From CAIQIA01 sp945861105 (GTDB lineage: Bacteria; Cyanobacteriota; Cyanobacteriia; PCC-6307; Cyanobiaceae), in NCBI GenBank assembly GCA_947488815.1, contig CANLCC010000003.1, positions 25,556-89,555 on the forward strand: 64,000 nucleotides of DNA. Direction: 5' to 3'. Both the position numbers and the translations under genes were made by a program. Shown one piece after another: positions 9,433 through 18,020 of the stretch. The notes beneath the pieces are model-generated. The model was not told the DNA's origin and made no database searches. It was given only the letters and a program-made list of their open reading frames with translations. Every line of letters begins with the position of its first letter. The stretch's first letter is position 1.

Positions 9433-9577
9433 GGCCCCGCCGTGGCGTCGAATCTGAGAAGGCTCTAATCGTCGATCCCTGACATACGCCCCTTCTGCCG
9501 CGCTGATGCTCCGGATTTGCAGTCCGACGTGGTAATTTCAGTTCAGCGCCACTGATTCCTCCCGCCAGGGCCGAACC

Positions 9578-10444
9578 ATGACTGTTACCAACACCTCGAC
9601 TCTTTCAATCTTCACGACCCCGCTTTCCGTTCCGGTAGCACCTGTTGGTACGAATGCGAATTCGGTGGATGCCACTTCTCCGGGTGGCTTGCAGCTTGGC
9701 GGTGAGGGCACGACTTACAGCACCACCAACTTCGCAGCTGCCCCACAGAACGTGGTGTTGACCGGTGACGGAAACCGGCTCAATGTCGGCGGTGGTGCCG
9801 CCAACGTTGCAGTTCTTGGTGGCGGTCAGATCATCGAATCTACCCAGTTTCTGGGAGCCGACTCCGGCAAGCTCTTCAGCATCGACCTTGGCGGTGATAG
9901 CGCCGATGCGGCTAATGCTGCTAATACAGCTGCCACGATTGACGTCACAGCCACTGTCTCGGGTAATTCCGTTGGTGAGACCGTCTCGATTGCTGATGCT
10001 GCAGGCGGCATGACGCTTCCTACCACCAACTTCTATATTCATGGTGGTACTGGTAATGACACCATCGTCGGCTCCTTCCTCAACGACTTCCTGCGTGGTG
10101 GTGCCGGCGACGACACAATTGCTTCTTACGCCGGCAACGACATCGTTCGTGGTGGCTCTGGAAGTGATTTCATTCAGCTTGGTGCTGATGGTTCTTTCTC
10201 CGACACTCTTTATTACACGAGTGATCAGGTTGTCACCGGCGATATCGATACCGTCGATCAGTGGCAGTCTGGTTCTGACAGAATCGTCTTTGATAACACA
10301 ATTGATTCCACCGTCGTTTTCTCTGACGGCGATGACTCTTCTGGCTACAAGACGATCACCTTCACCAGCGGTGGGCAGTCGACTCAGCTCAATGCCATCA
10401 ACGGCAGTACAATCTTTAAGACTGACATTTTCTTCCTGGCCTGA
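9578..10444 (+). CDS. RTX-type calcium-binding secreted protein, candidate type I secretion cargo
   Basis: The 288-residue acidic protein has no N-terminal signal peptide. Residues about 155-210 carry nonapeptide repeats of the GGxGxDxUx type (GGTGNDTIVG, GGAGDDTIAS, GGSGSDFIQL), which bind calcium outside the cell and mark type I secretion substrates. The C-terminus ends in a hydrophobic FFLA after an aspartate-rich stretch, as in C-terminal export signals. The first ~150 residues are Ser/Thr/Ala/Gly-rich and possible glycosylation territory. Wobble positions use many A and T, unlike every neighbour. A strong terminator follows 30 nt downstream. Secretion by the exporter at 1-2652 and modification by the 4538-9432 operon are inferences from context. 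Confidence 0.85.
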   Translation: MTVTNTSTLSIFTTPLSVPVAPVGTNANSVDATSPGGLQLGGEGTTYSTTNFAAAPQNVVLTGDGNRLNVGGGAANVAVLGGGQIIESTQFLGADSGKLFSIDLGGDSADAANAANTAATIDVTATVSGNSVGETVSIADAAGGMTLPTTNFYIHGGTGNDTIVGSFLNDFLRGGAGDDTIASYAGNDIVRGGSGSDFIQLGADGSFSDTLYYTSDQVVTGDIDTVDQWQSGSDRIVFDNTIDSTVVFSDGDDSSGYKTITFTSGGQSTQLNAINGSTIFKTDIFFLA

Positions 10445-10474
10445 TCTGCACAGATCCCAATTGAACTGGTCATT

Positions 10475-10502
10475 CCCCCTGCCCCCGGCAGGGGGTTTTT
10501 TA
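10475..10502 (+). terminator. Rho-independent terminator of the RTX gene
   Basis: A perfect 9-bp stem (CCCCCTGCC / GGCAGGGGG) with a CCC loop is followed by a run of seven T. It lies 30 nt after the RTX stop codon and would end rightward transcription. The leftward side lacks a T tract, so it does not serve polA. Confidence 0.9.
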
Positions 10503-10525
10503 TTGCCCGTGTGCCCGGGGCCGCC

Positions 10526-13420
10526 TCAGCCCTTGGCCTCCATCCAGTTGGGCCCGGCGGCGATCTCGACCACCAGCGGCACCGACAGGGTCACGGCCTG
10601 TTCCATGGTGCGCACCACCAGGGCGCTGACGGCAGCTTCAGCCGCCGGGTCGCATTCGAGCACCAGTTCATCGTGCACCTGCAGCAGCAACCGGGCCGGC
10701 AGGGCCTGCCGTTGCAGTTCGCCATCCAGGTCGATCATCGCCTTCTTGATGATGTCGGCACTCGAGCCCTGGATCGGTGCATTGGCGGCGGCCCGCAGCT
10801 GCTGGGCTTCCATCCCCCCCCGTCGGGCCACCTCCAGGTCGATCTCTTCGGGTGGTCGCCCCAGCAGGCGGCCCAGCCCCTGGGGATTGAAGGCAAATGG
10901 TCGCCGGCGACCCATGATCGTTTCCACCCAACCCTGGCTGAGGGCCAGCCGTTCCTGCCATTCCAGAAAGGCGAACACCAGCGGATAGCGCTCGCGGAAC
11001 CGCCCCAGAAAGGTCTTCGCATCCGCCTGGCTCACCCCGGTGGCGCGGGCGAACCGTTGGGCCCCCATGCCGTAGATGACGCCGAAATTGATCGTCTTGC
11101 CCAGCCGCCGTTCGTCGGCCGTCACCGTGTCTTTCTCCAGCAGCAGCCGTGCCGTGAGCGCATGCACGTCATCCCCCTGCCGGTAGGCCTCGATCAGCGT
11201 CTCCTCCCCCGACAGATGCGCCAAAATGCGCAGCTCGATCTGGCTGTAATCGGCACTCAGCAACCGCCAGCCTTCCTGCGGCAGGAACGCCTGGCGGATG
11301 CGGCGGCTGAAGGCCGTGCGCACCGGAATGTTCTGCAGGTTCGGATTGCTGCTCGACAGCCGGCCCGTTGCCGTCACGGCCTGGTTGAAATCGGTGTGCA
11401 CACGGCCCGTTTCAGGTTCCACCAGCGCCGGCAGGGCGTCCACATAGGTGCTGCGCAGCTTGCTCAGCGTGCGGTGTTCCAGCACCAGCGCCACCACCGG
11501 GTGGTCGTCCTCCAGCTTCTCCAGCACCGCCGCATCGGTGCTCCAGCCGGTCTTGGTGCGGCGTGACTTGCGCCGGTCGAGCCCCAGCGTCTCGAACAGC
11601 AGCTCCCCCAGTTGTTTGGGTGACGCCAGGTTGAAGCTCACCCCCGCCGCCGCCTGGGCTTCCCGTTCCAGCCGCTCCAGGTCGCCGGCCATTTCGGCCC
11701 CGAGGGCCGCCAGGTAGGTGCCGTCGATGCGGATGCCCGTGGCTTCCATCCGCGCCAGCACCGGCTCCAACGGCAGTTCCAGCTGCTCCAGCAACGGCCG
11801 CAGCTTCGGGCCCAGGGCGTCGAGCTCCTGGCGCAGCCGTGGCGTCAGCCGTCGCGTCAGGTGCACATCCATGGCGCAGTACCGGGCGGCCACCTCCACC
11901 GGCACATCGGCGAAGGTCTGGCCCTTGGCCACCAGTTCGCTGAAGCCCGTGGGCCGGAAGCCATAACACCGTTCGGCCAGGTCCTCGAGGGCATGGCGGG
12001 CGTTGGCGTCGCGCAGATAGTCGGCCAGCAGCGTGTCCATCACCACGCCGTTCAGCTCCAGCCCGTGGCGCAGCAGGATCAGCCGGTCGTACTTGGCGTT
12101 CTGCAGGGTCTTGGGGTGGCCGGCGCTGGCCAGCCACGGGGCCAGCGCCGCCAGCACCGGCGCGAGCGGTAAGCCGGCGGGCTGATCGAGCCGTGGGCTG
12201 TGGCCCACCGGCAGGTAGGCCATGGCCTCGGGCCCCTCACCCCAGGCCAGGCCGATGCCCACCAGCTGCGCCCGGAACGGATTGAGGTCGGTGGTCTCGG
12301 TGTCGAGGGCGACGGGCGCCTCGGGGTCGGTGCAGGCCAGCAGCGTCTCGAGCAGCGTCCCCAGCTCGGCGGGGTCCTGCAGGATCCAGGGCTGCAGCTC
12401 CGGCGCGCAGGGTGCCGCGGGTTCGACGGTGGTTGCTGTGGCCGTTTCCGTCCCCGTTGGTTCGGCTGCAGCCGTTGGTGCGGGGATGGTGGCCCCGGCG
12501 GCTGAGAAGAGGGTGGCGAACTTCGGCACCTGCCGCACCAGGCTGGCCAGCTCGAGGGTCTCAAGCTCCTGGGCCAGCCGGTCGGCCTGCACCTGCCCCA
12601 GGGCCAGCCGCGGTTCCGCCGGCAGCGGCACCGTCACCAGGATTTCGGCCAGGTGCCGCGAGCGGTAGGCACTGTCGCGACCGTCTTCCAGCCGGCTGCG
12701 CAGGGCACCTTTCTGTTGGTCGAGGGCGGCGTAGATGCCGTCGAGGGTGCCGTGCTGCTTCAGCAGACCGATGGCGGTCTTGGGGCCCACGCCCTTCACC
12801 CCCGGAATGTTGTCGCTGCTGTCGCCGGTGAGGGCCTTGAGGTCCACCACCTCGGCCGGCGTCACCCCCAGCTTCGCCAGCACCCCCGCCGCATCGATCA
12901 GGGTCGGCCCCGCCGACTTGGCATAGGGCCCGCCCCCCATGTACAGCACCGCGATGTCGCGCTGGTCATCGACCAGCTGGAACAGGTCCCGGTCCCCCGA
13001 CAGGATCCGCACCCGCCAGCCTTCATCGGCCCCGCGGCGGGCCAGGGTGCCCAGCACATCGTCGGCCTCGTAGCCCGGCGCCTCGCACGTTGGCAGGTCG
13101 AGCCCCTCGCGCAGGATGCGCTGCAGGTTGGCCAGGTCGCTGAAGAAGTGTTCCGGCGCCTCGTCGCGGTGGGCCTTGTAGGCCGCATCGGCCTCGTGGC
13201 GGAAGGTGGGTTCGGCCGTGTCGAAGGCGATCACCAGACCCTGGGGCTCCAGGCCGCCGCAGGTGTCGAGCAGGGCCTTGAGAAAGCCGTAGGTGACGCT
13301 GGTGGGCACGCCGTCGCGGGTGGCCAGGCCCCCGTCGCCTCCCTTGCTGAAGGCGTAGAAGCTGCGGAAGGCCAGGGAGTGGCCATCCACCAGCAGCAGC
13401 AACGGTCGGGGGCTCACCAT
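10526..13420 (-). CDS. polA: DNA polymerase I
   Basis: A 964-residue enzyme for gap filling and primer removal in replication and repair. The N-terminal 5'-3' nuclease domain (about 1-290) starts with LLLVDGHSLAFRSFYAF and includes the helix-hairpin-helix GVKGVGPKTAIGLL. The 3'-5' exonuclease domain (about 345-540) keeps the acidic DTETTD near residue 373, so proofreading is probably active. The polymerase domain (about 560-964) has motif A DYSQIELR near 722, the O-helix RRLGKTINFGVIYGM, and motif C HDELVLE near 915. An Ala/Thr-rich linker near 310-345 is not conserved. Length is normal for the family. It stands alone on the minus strand, with its start 77 nt from the divergent small gene at 13498. 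Confidence 0.98.
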   Translation of the reverse strand: MVSPRPLLLLVDGHSLAFRSFYAFSKGGDGGLATRDGVPTSVTYGFLKALLDTCGGLEPQGLVIAFDTAEPTFRHEADAAYKAHRDEAPEHFFSDLANLQRILREGLDLPTCEAPGYEADDVLGTLARRGADEGWRVRILSGDRDLFQLVDDQRDIAVLYMGGGPYAKSAGPTLIDAAGVLAKLGVTPAEVVDLKALTGDSSDNIPGVKGVGPKTAIGLLKQHGTLDGIYAALDQQKGALRSRLEDGRDSAYRSRHLAEILVTVPLPAEPRLALGQVQADRLAQELETLELASLVRQVPKFATLFSAAGATIPAPTAAAEPTGTETATATTVEPAAPCAPELQPWILQDPAELGTLLETLLACTDPEAPVALDTETTDLNPFRAQLVGIGLAWGEGPEAMAYLPVGHSPRLDQPAGLPLAPVLAALAPWLASAGHPKTLQNAKYDRLILLRHGLELNGVVMDTLLADYLRDANARHALEDLAERCYGFRPTGFSELVAKGQTFADVPVEVAARYCAMDVHLTRRLTPRLRQELDALGPKLRPLLEQLELPLEPVLARMEATGIRIDGTYLAALGAEMAGDLERLEREAQAAAGVSFNLASPKQLGELLFETLGLDRRKSRRTKTGWSTDAAVLEKLEDDHPVVALVLEHRTLSKLRSTYVDALPALVEPETGRVHTDFNQAVTATGRLSSSNPNLQNIPVRTAFSRRIRQAFLPQEGWRLLSADYSQIELRILAHLSGEETLIEAYRQGDDVHALTARLLLEKDTVTADERRLGKTINFGVIYGMGAQRFARATGVSQADAKTFLGRFRERYPLVFAFLEWQERLALSQGWVETIMGRRRPFAFNPQGLGRLLGRPPEEIDLEVARRGGMEAQQLRAAANAPIQGSSADIIKKAMIDLDGELQRQALPARLLLQVHDELVLECDPAAEAAVSALVVRTMEQAVTLSVPLVVEIAAGPNWMEAKG

Positions 13421-13497
13421 GGCCGGTGGTCGCTGCGGCCCAGCCTGGCAGGCGGTGTTGCCGCATCGGGCATCCTGGAGGCAGCCGGCCGTGACCG

Positions 13498-13743
13498 ATG
13501 CCCCGCCAGCCCAGCCGCTACGCCGTGCATCTGCTGCTGGAGGGGGGCCATCGGCAGACCGTCCATTTCGCCGACATCGCCAGTTTCCAGAGCTGGTACG
13601 CCGACAACCTCAACCAGCCCGACGCCCAGGCCTTCGTCAATGTGCCCCTGCGGGGCCTCGAGGGCGAGTACCTGGTGCTGCGTCCCCGGGCGGTGCTGGC
13701 GGTGCATGTGGAACCCGAATTCCGCAGCCTTGACGATGGCTGA
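13498..13743 (+). CDS. Conserved hypothetical small protein (81 aa)
   Basis: The 81-residue protein starts at an ATG with GGAGGCAG upstream. It has an alpha/beta composition with YAVHLLLEGG, FADIASFQSWY and FVNVPLRGLEGEYLVLRPRAVLAV. There is no signal peptide, membrane segment or known catalytic motif. The pattern resembles small single-domain proteins conserved among picocyanobacteria, but I do not recognise a named family. It precedes the antiporter gene by 15 nt and is probably co-transcribed with it. Confidence 0.7.
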   Translation: MPRQPSRYAVHLLLEGGHRQTVHFADIASFQSWYADNLNQPDAQAFVNVPLRGLEGEYLVLRPRAVLAVHVEPEFRSLDDG

Positions 13744-13758
13744 ACCGTCCCCTGCGCC

Positions 13759-15033
13759 GTGATGACCGAAGACCGCCTGCGGTTGCTGTGGGGCCTCACC
13801 ATCGCCGCCGGTGCCACGGCCCGCGTGCTCGCCCGCCTCAGCGGCCTGCCTGGGGTGGTGTTGCTGCTGGCCTCGGGACTGGTGATCGGTCGCGCCGGCT
13901 TCGGCTGGGTGCAGCCCCTCGACCTGGGCACGGGCCTGGGCACGGTGGTGGGTCTGCTGGTGAGCCTGGTGCTGTTTGACGGTGGCCTCAACCTGCGGCT
14001 GCCGGCCGGTGGGCCCCGGGAGGCGGTGCTGCGCATCGTGCTCGTGCGGCTGGGCCTGGGGCTGGGGGGTGGCGCCGCCGCCGCCCATTGGCTGGCCGGG
14101 CTCAATGCCCCCCTGGCGGCGGTCTACGGCGCCATCGTGCTGGCCACCGGCCCCACGGTGGTTACGCCCCTGGTGGAGCAGATGGGGCTGAAGCCGCCCC
14201 TGGGGGAGGTGCTGGAGGGGGAGGGGCTCGTGCTGGAGCCCATCGGGGCGGTGCTGGCGCTGCTGTTGCTCGATCTGGTGCTGGGGCAGGTGAGCGGCTG
14301 GGAGGGGGTGGCCCGCGGGGTGCTGCTGCGGCTGGGGTTCGGCGTCGGCATGGGGCTGCTCACCGGCCTGCTGCTGTCGGAACTGCTGCGGCGCCTGCCC
14401 GATGATCCCGGCGGTGGCCTGCGGTTGCAGATCACCCTTGGGGTGTTGCTGCTGCTCACCAGTGCCTGCCAGACCCAGCTGGAGGAATCGAGCCTGCCGG
14501 CGGCGGTGGCTGCCGGCTGGGTGGTGGCCCGCCGGCCCGCCAGCCGCCCCGAAGAACTTGATGCCCTGATCCGCCAGCTGGCCCAGCTGGCGATCACCGT
14601 GCTGTTTCCGCTGCTGGCCGCCGATGTGTCGTGGGCCGAGCTGAGCCCCCTCGGCTTCGGTGGGGTGGCCTGTGTGCTGGTGCTGATGCTGGTGCAGCGG
14701 CCGCTCACGGTGGGGTTGGCCACCCAGGGGCTGGCCCTCGCCTGGCCCCAGCGGTTGCTGCTGATGTGGCTGGCCCCCCGCGGCATCGTCACCGCCGCCG
14801 TGGCCAGCCTGTTCGCCATCCGCCTCGAGACGGCAGGCATTGCCGGGGCCGGCCGCCTGCAGGGTCTGGTGTTTCTCACGATCCTGATGACCGTGGGCAT
14901 CCACGGCCTGACGGCACCTCCCCTGGCCCGCCGCCTGGGGTTGGTGCAGGGCTCTGACCCGCCAGGGGATTCGTCAGCTGGCGAGGCTGGCCTCGATCCG
15001 GCTGCGGTCCTCGCCGAGGGGATGCAGCAGTAA
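13759..15033 (+). CDS. Cation:proton antiporter, CPA1 type
   Basis: This 424-residue inner-membrane protein has about 11-12 hydrophobic segments typical of monovalent cation/proton antiporters. Family signatures are the first-helix GLPGVVLLLASGLVIG, LVLFDGGLNLRL (helix 3), VLATGPTVVTPLV (helix 5, with TDP-like TGP) and APRGIVTAAVASLFA near the end. It would exchange Na+ or K+ for protons and affect pH and salt tolerance. The start is GTG at 13759 or ATG at 13762. The last 20 codons run into the 3' end of gltX on the other strand, a 60-nt convergent overlap. The hydrophilic tail after the last helix is only about 35 residues. Confidence 0.88.
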   Translation: MMTEDRLRLLWGLTIAAGATARVLARLSGLPGVVLLLASGLVIGRAGFGWVQPLDLGTGLGTVVGLLVSLVLFDGGLNLRLPAGGPREAVLRIVLVRLGLGLGGGAAAAHWLAGLNAPLAAVYGAIVLATGPTVVTPLVEQMGLKPPLGEVLEGEGLVLEPIGAVLALLLLDLVLGQVSGWEGVARGVLLRLGFGVGMGLLTGLLLSELLRRLPDDPGGGLRLQITLGVLLLLTSACQTQLEESSLPAAVAAGWVVARRPASRPEELDALIRQLAQLAITVLFPLLAADVSWAELSPLGFGGVACVLVLMLVQRPLTVGLATQGLALAWPQRLLLMWLAPRGIVTAAVASLFAIRLETAGIAGAGRLQGLVFLTILMTVGIHGLTAPPLARRLGLVQGSDPPGDSSAGEAGLDPAAVLAEGMQQ

Positions 15034-16413
15034 CCAGGTGTCCACCAGATCCGGACCCTGCAGCTTGCCCAGCAGGGCCGCCCGCAGGCTTTTCATCAGC
15101 ACCCCCTTGCGCACGCCGGCGATGGCCACGACCTGGTCGATCAATCCCCGGGCGGTGGCGGCGTCGAGGCCGGCGGCGCGGTCGGGCAGCAGCGGCAGCA
15201 GCGCCGCCAGTCCTTCGCGGGCGCCGGGCTGGTCCAGCTGAGCGCGGGCGTCGTCGTCGGGGGTGGGCCGCTCGAGGAAGGGTCGGGCCTGGTCGACCCC
15301 ATCGTTGAGCCGCAGCAGCGAGGACGCCAGCAGGCGGCACAGGTCCAGCGCCCAGGGGCCATCGCTGGGCAGGGCCAGCCCCGCCGCCTGCCAGAGGGGC
15401 TGCAGCCGCTCCAGCAACGCGACGGGGGGCAGGGCGTGCAGCACCTGGCTATTCAGCCAGTTGAGCTTGTCCCAGTCGAAACGGGCCCCGGCCCGGTTCA
15501 CCCGTTCGAAGCCGAACACCGTTGCCGCTTCGCTGAGGCTGAAGCGTTCGCCCATTCCTTCGGGGGGCGACCAGCCCAGCAGGGTCATGTAGTTCGCCAG
15601 GGCTTCGGCGGTGTAGCCCATCGCCTTGAAATCCGACACCGAGGTGACGCCGTCGCGTTTCGACAGCTTGCGACCTTCGGCATTGAGGATCAGCGGAGTG
15701 TGGGCAAAGAGCGGCAGCGGCAGCTCCAGGGCCTGGTACAGCAGCAGTTGCTTGGCGGTGTTGGCCAGATGGTCTTCGCCGCGGATCACGTGGCTGATGG
15801 CCATGGCGGCGTCATCGACCACCACCACCAGGTTGTAGAGCGGATCACCGATGGCATCGGCGGGGGCGCGGCGGGCGATCACCATGTCGCCCCCCAGGTC
15901 GCTGCCCTGCCAGCGCATCGGACCCCGCACCAGATCGTTCCAGGTGATGACGGCGTCGTCGTCGATGCGGAAGCGGATCACCGCCTCGCGGCCCTCGGCC
16001 TGGTACGCCGCCTCCTGGTCAGGGCTGAGCTGGCGATGGCGGTTGTCGTAGCGGGGGGCCTGCTGGGCCTGGCGCTGGGCCTCGCGCATCGCCTCCAGTT
16101 CGCCCTCGCTCGCGTAGCAGCGGTAGGCGTGGCCGCTGGCCAGCAGCCGGCTGATGGCGGCGCGGTGGGCATCGATGCGGGCGCTCTGGATCACCGGCTC
16201 CTCGTCCCATTGCAGCCCCAGCCAGGCCAGACCTTCGAGGATGTTGGCCGTGAACTCGGGCTTCGACCGTTCGCGGTCGGTGTCTTCGATGCGCAGCAGA
16301 AACTTGCCGCCCTGGCGACGGGCGAAGAGCCAGTTGAAGACCGCCGTGCGGGCGGTGCCGATGTGCAGGGTGCCGGTCGGGCTGGGGGCCAGACGGACGC
16401 GGACGGAACTCAC
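14974..16413 (-). CDS. gltX: Glutamyl-tRNA synthetase
   Basis: This 479-residue class I synthetase charges tRNA with glutamate for translation and, in cyanobacteria, for C5-pathway tetrapyrrole synthesis. The HIGH-type motif is PSPTGTLHIGTARTA (about 11-25) and the KMSKS-type motif is KLSKRDG near 249. In cyanobacteria the enzyme is usually non-discriminating and supplies Glu-tRNA-Gln to GatCAB; I cannot tell from sequence alone here. Downstream of the tRNA-Asp gene, it belongs to the core gltX-trnD-hcp-trnW-rplS block. hemL at 33.7 kb uses the product of the same Glu-tRNA pool. Confidence 0.97.
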   Translation of the reverse strand: MSSVRVRLAPSPTGTLHIGTARTAVFNWLFARRQGGKFLLRIEDTDRERSKPEFTANILEGLAWLGLQWDEEPVIQSARIDAHRAAISRLLASGHAYRCYASEGELEAMREAQRQAQQAPRYDNRHRQLSPDQEAAYQAEGREAVIRFRIDDDAVITWNDLVRGPMRWQGSDLGGDMVIARRAPADAIGDPLYNLVVVVDDAAMAISHVIRGEDHLANTAKQLLLYQALELPLPLFAHTPLILNAEGRKLSKRDGVTSVSDFKAMGYTAEALANYMTLLGWSPPEGMGERFSLSEAATVFGFERVNRAGARFDWDKLNWLNSQVLHALPPVALLERLQPLWQAAGLALPSDGPWALDLCRLLASSLLRLNDGVDQARPFLERPTPDDDARAQLDQPGAREGLAALLPLLPDRAAGLDAATARGLIDQVVAIAGVRKGVLMKSLRAALLGKLQGPDLVDTWLLLHPLGEDRSRIEASLAS

Positions 16414-16428
16414 TCGAATTCAGGAGAA

Positions 16429-16502
16429 CGGGACTGACGGGGCTCGAACCCGCAACTTCCGCCGTGACAGGGCGGTGCTCTAACCGATTGAACTACAGTC
16501 CC
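16429..16502 (-). tRNA. trnD: tRNA-Asp (GTC)
   Basis: The minus strand folds into a full cloverleaf with a 7-bp acceptor GGGACTG/CAGTCCC, an anticodon stem CCGCC/GGCGG around the loop CTGTCAC (anticodon GTC), the T loop TTCGAGC and discriminator G. CCA is not encoded. It lies 15 nt upstream of gltX. Confidence 0.97.
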
Positions 16503-16592
16503 AGACGCTGAGGCTGAACCGGCGGACCGGTCGGATCACCTCGGAACCCCCTTCGGGGGAACAATCACTATGGGCCTCTGGGGTGCCCTCCG

Positions 16593-17102
16593 TCAACCGG
16601 CGGGGGCCAACCTGTCCAGCCGATCCAACTGGCCCACCAGCTCTTTCACGGACTGGGGATTGAGGGGCTTCTGGCTTGTGGCCAGCAGTTCCCGACCCAG
16701 AACGGTGCAACCCAGATAGGCGAACTGCTGGCGCATGGCCACCAGCACGCGATGGCCACCGCCACCGCTGTGGCTGCCCAGGGCCACCGGCCGCTGCTGA
16801 AACAGCGAACGGAAATCGTCGCTGCGCACCGACAGCCAGGCGATGGCGTTGGTGAGCACCGGCGGGATGGACCCGTTGTATTCGGGAGCGCATACGAACA
16901 GGGTGCGATGGCGCTGCAGGGCCCCCACCAGCTGGTCGAGTCCTGGACCGGGATCCCGGTCAGGCGCGGTGGGGAGGTACAGGGGCAGATCGAGGCGGCA
17001 GAGCTCGATGATTTCGGCATGGACATCGTCAGCCTCGGCGGCCGCCGCGATCTGCCGGGCCATCGCCAGATTCTCGCCGCTGCTTGCTGCGAGGATCAAC
17101 AT
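16593..17102 (-). CDS. NADPH-dependent FMN reductase family protein
   Basis: The protein has 169 residues and a flavodoxin-like fold. An N-terminal strand and loop LILAASSGENLAMA would bind the FMN phosphate, and the family signature APEYNGSIPPVLTNAIAWL (about 72-90) is clear. GSHSGGGG forms the third FMN loop. Members reduce flavins or quinones with NADPH in the cytoplasm. It follows hcp by one nucleotide on the same strand, so it is probably transcribed with it. The exact substrate is not predictable. Confidence 0.88.
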   Translation of the reverse strand: MLILAASSGENLAMARQIAAAAEADDVHAEIIELCRLDLPLYLPTAPDRDPGPGLDQLVGALQRHRTLFVCAPEYNGSIPPVLTNAIAWLSVRSDDFRSLFQQRPVALGSHSGGGGHRVLVAMRQQFAYLGCTVLGRELLATSQKPLNPQSVKELVGQLDRLDRLAPAG

Positions 17103-17103
17103 C

Positions 17104-17292
17104 TCAGGGCCTGAAACCGGCAGGTTCGATCAGCCGCACCTGGTTGCCGCGGGCGGTGAATTCACGACCCTGATCGCTCTGCACCACGACCCGACCTCCG
17201 GATTTCACCCGTATCACCCGGGCCCTCACCCAACCGAGGGCTGCTGATTCCAGCACCTTCACCACATCACCCGGCTGCAGATCCAATTCCAT
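17104..17292 (-). CDS. hcp: Hyper-conserved protein of picocyanobacteria (KOW-like, 62 aa)
   Basis: From the ATG at 17292 the product is MELDLQPGDVVKVLESAALG followed by a KOW/SH3-like barrel (WVRARVIRVKSGGRVVVQSD), 62 residues in all. I recognise it as the hyper-conserved protein Hcp, nearly invariant across Prochlorococcus and Synechococcus/Cyanobium. Its position between gltX and rplS, flanked by tRNA genes, is also the conserved one. A ribosome-linked role has been proposed from the KOW fold and neighbours; the function is not settled. The open frame extends 10 codons upstream, but the conserved start is the internal ATG. This gene is the best single taxonomic marker in the window. Confidence 0.92.
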   Translation of the reverse strand: MELDLQPGDVVKVLESAALGWVRARVIRVKSGGRVVVQSDQGREFTARGNQVRLIEPAGFRP

Positions 17293-17351
17293 GGGTCTTC
17301 GTACCTCGCTCCTGAGAACCACAACAACAGTTGGACGGGGGGATCATCGAA

Positions 17352-17424
17352 CGCGCCGTGGAGGACTTGAACCCCCGACATCAGGTTTTGGAGACCTGCG
17401 TTCTACCAACTGAACTAACGGCGC
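17352..17424 (-). tRNA. trnW: tRNA-Trp (CCA)
   Basis: The minus strand gives a complete 73-nt cloverleaf: acceptor GCGCCGT/ACGGCGC, anticodon stem CAGGT/ACCTG with loop CTCCAAA (anticodon CCA), T loop TTCAAGT and discriminator G. It lies between rplS and hcp, the conserved picocyanobacterial order. Confidence 0.97.
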
Positions 17425-17486
17425 AGGGTCGACGACCCCCCGGCCGATGCACGCTAGGCACCGGCAAGAGACAATGAAACGACGCT

Positions 17487-17969
17487 TCAGCGATCGAAGC
17501 GCTGCTTCACCCGGGTGGCTTTGCCAACCCGGTCCCGCAGGTAGAAGAGCTTGGCCCGGCGGACCTTGCCCCGTCGCTCCACCTTGATGGAGGCTACCTG
17601 AGGACTGTGCACCATGAAGACCCGCTCGACCCCGATCCCCTGGAAGATGCGGCGCACGGTGATGGTCTGGTTGAGGCCGCCGTGGCGCTTGGCGATCACC
17701 ACGCCTTCGTAGGGCTGCACCCGCTCCTTGTTCCCCTCGCGGATGCGCACCCCCACCCGCACGGTGTCCCCCACGTAGATGTCGGGCAGATCGTCCTTGA
17801 GCTGGGCGGCCTCGAAGGCGGCGATCAGTTCGCGACCGCTCAGCCGGCGGCCCGGCCCGGCCGGGTTCACGACGGTGCCGGGGGTTTCCACGGCGTTACT
17901 AGAAGTCTCCTCGCTTCCGGGGGTCTCCTCGATGGTCTCCGCTGCTGCGGTGCTCTCCTCTGCGGTCAT
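17487..17969 (-). CDS. rplS: 50S ribosomal protein L19
   Basis: L19 lies at the 30S-50S interface. From the ATG at 17969 the product has 160 residues. The conserved L19 core starts near residue 58 (DIYVGDTVRVGVRIREGNKE) and continues through RIFQGIGVERVF and ends KLFYLRDRVGKATR. Bacterial L19 is about 115 residues, so the first ~45 residues are an acidic Thr/Glu-rich extension, as in other cyanobacterial L19 proteins. A TTG at 18011 would lengthen the protein by 14 residues; I prefer the ATG. Confidence 0.96.
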   Translation of the reverse strand: MTAEESTAAAETIEETPGSEETSSNAVETPGTVVNPAGPGRRLSGRELIAAFEAAQLKDDLPDIYVGDTVRVGVRIREGNKERVQPYEGVVIAKRHGGLNQTITVRRIFQGIGVERVFMVHSPQVASIKVERRGKVRRAKLFYLRDRVGKATRVKQRFDR

Positions 17970-18020
17970 GACGGATGGATCGACAACCCCGGTTGCCGGA
18001 TGACAGGCCAAACAACCAGC

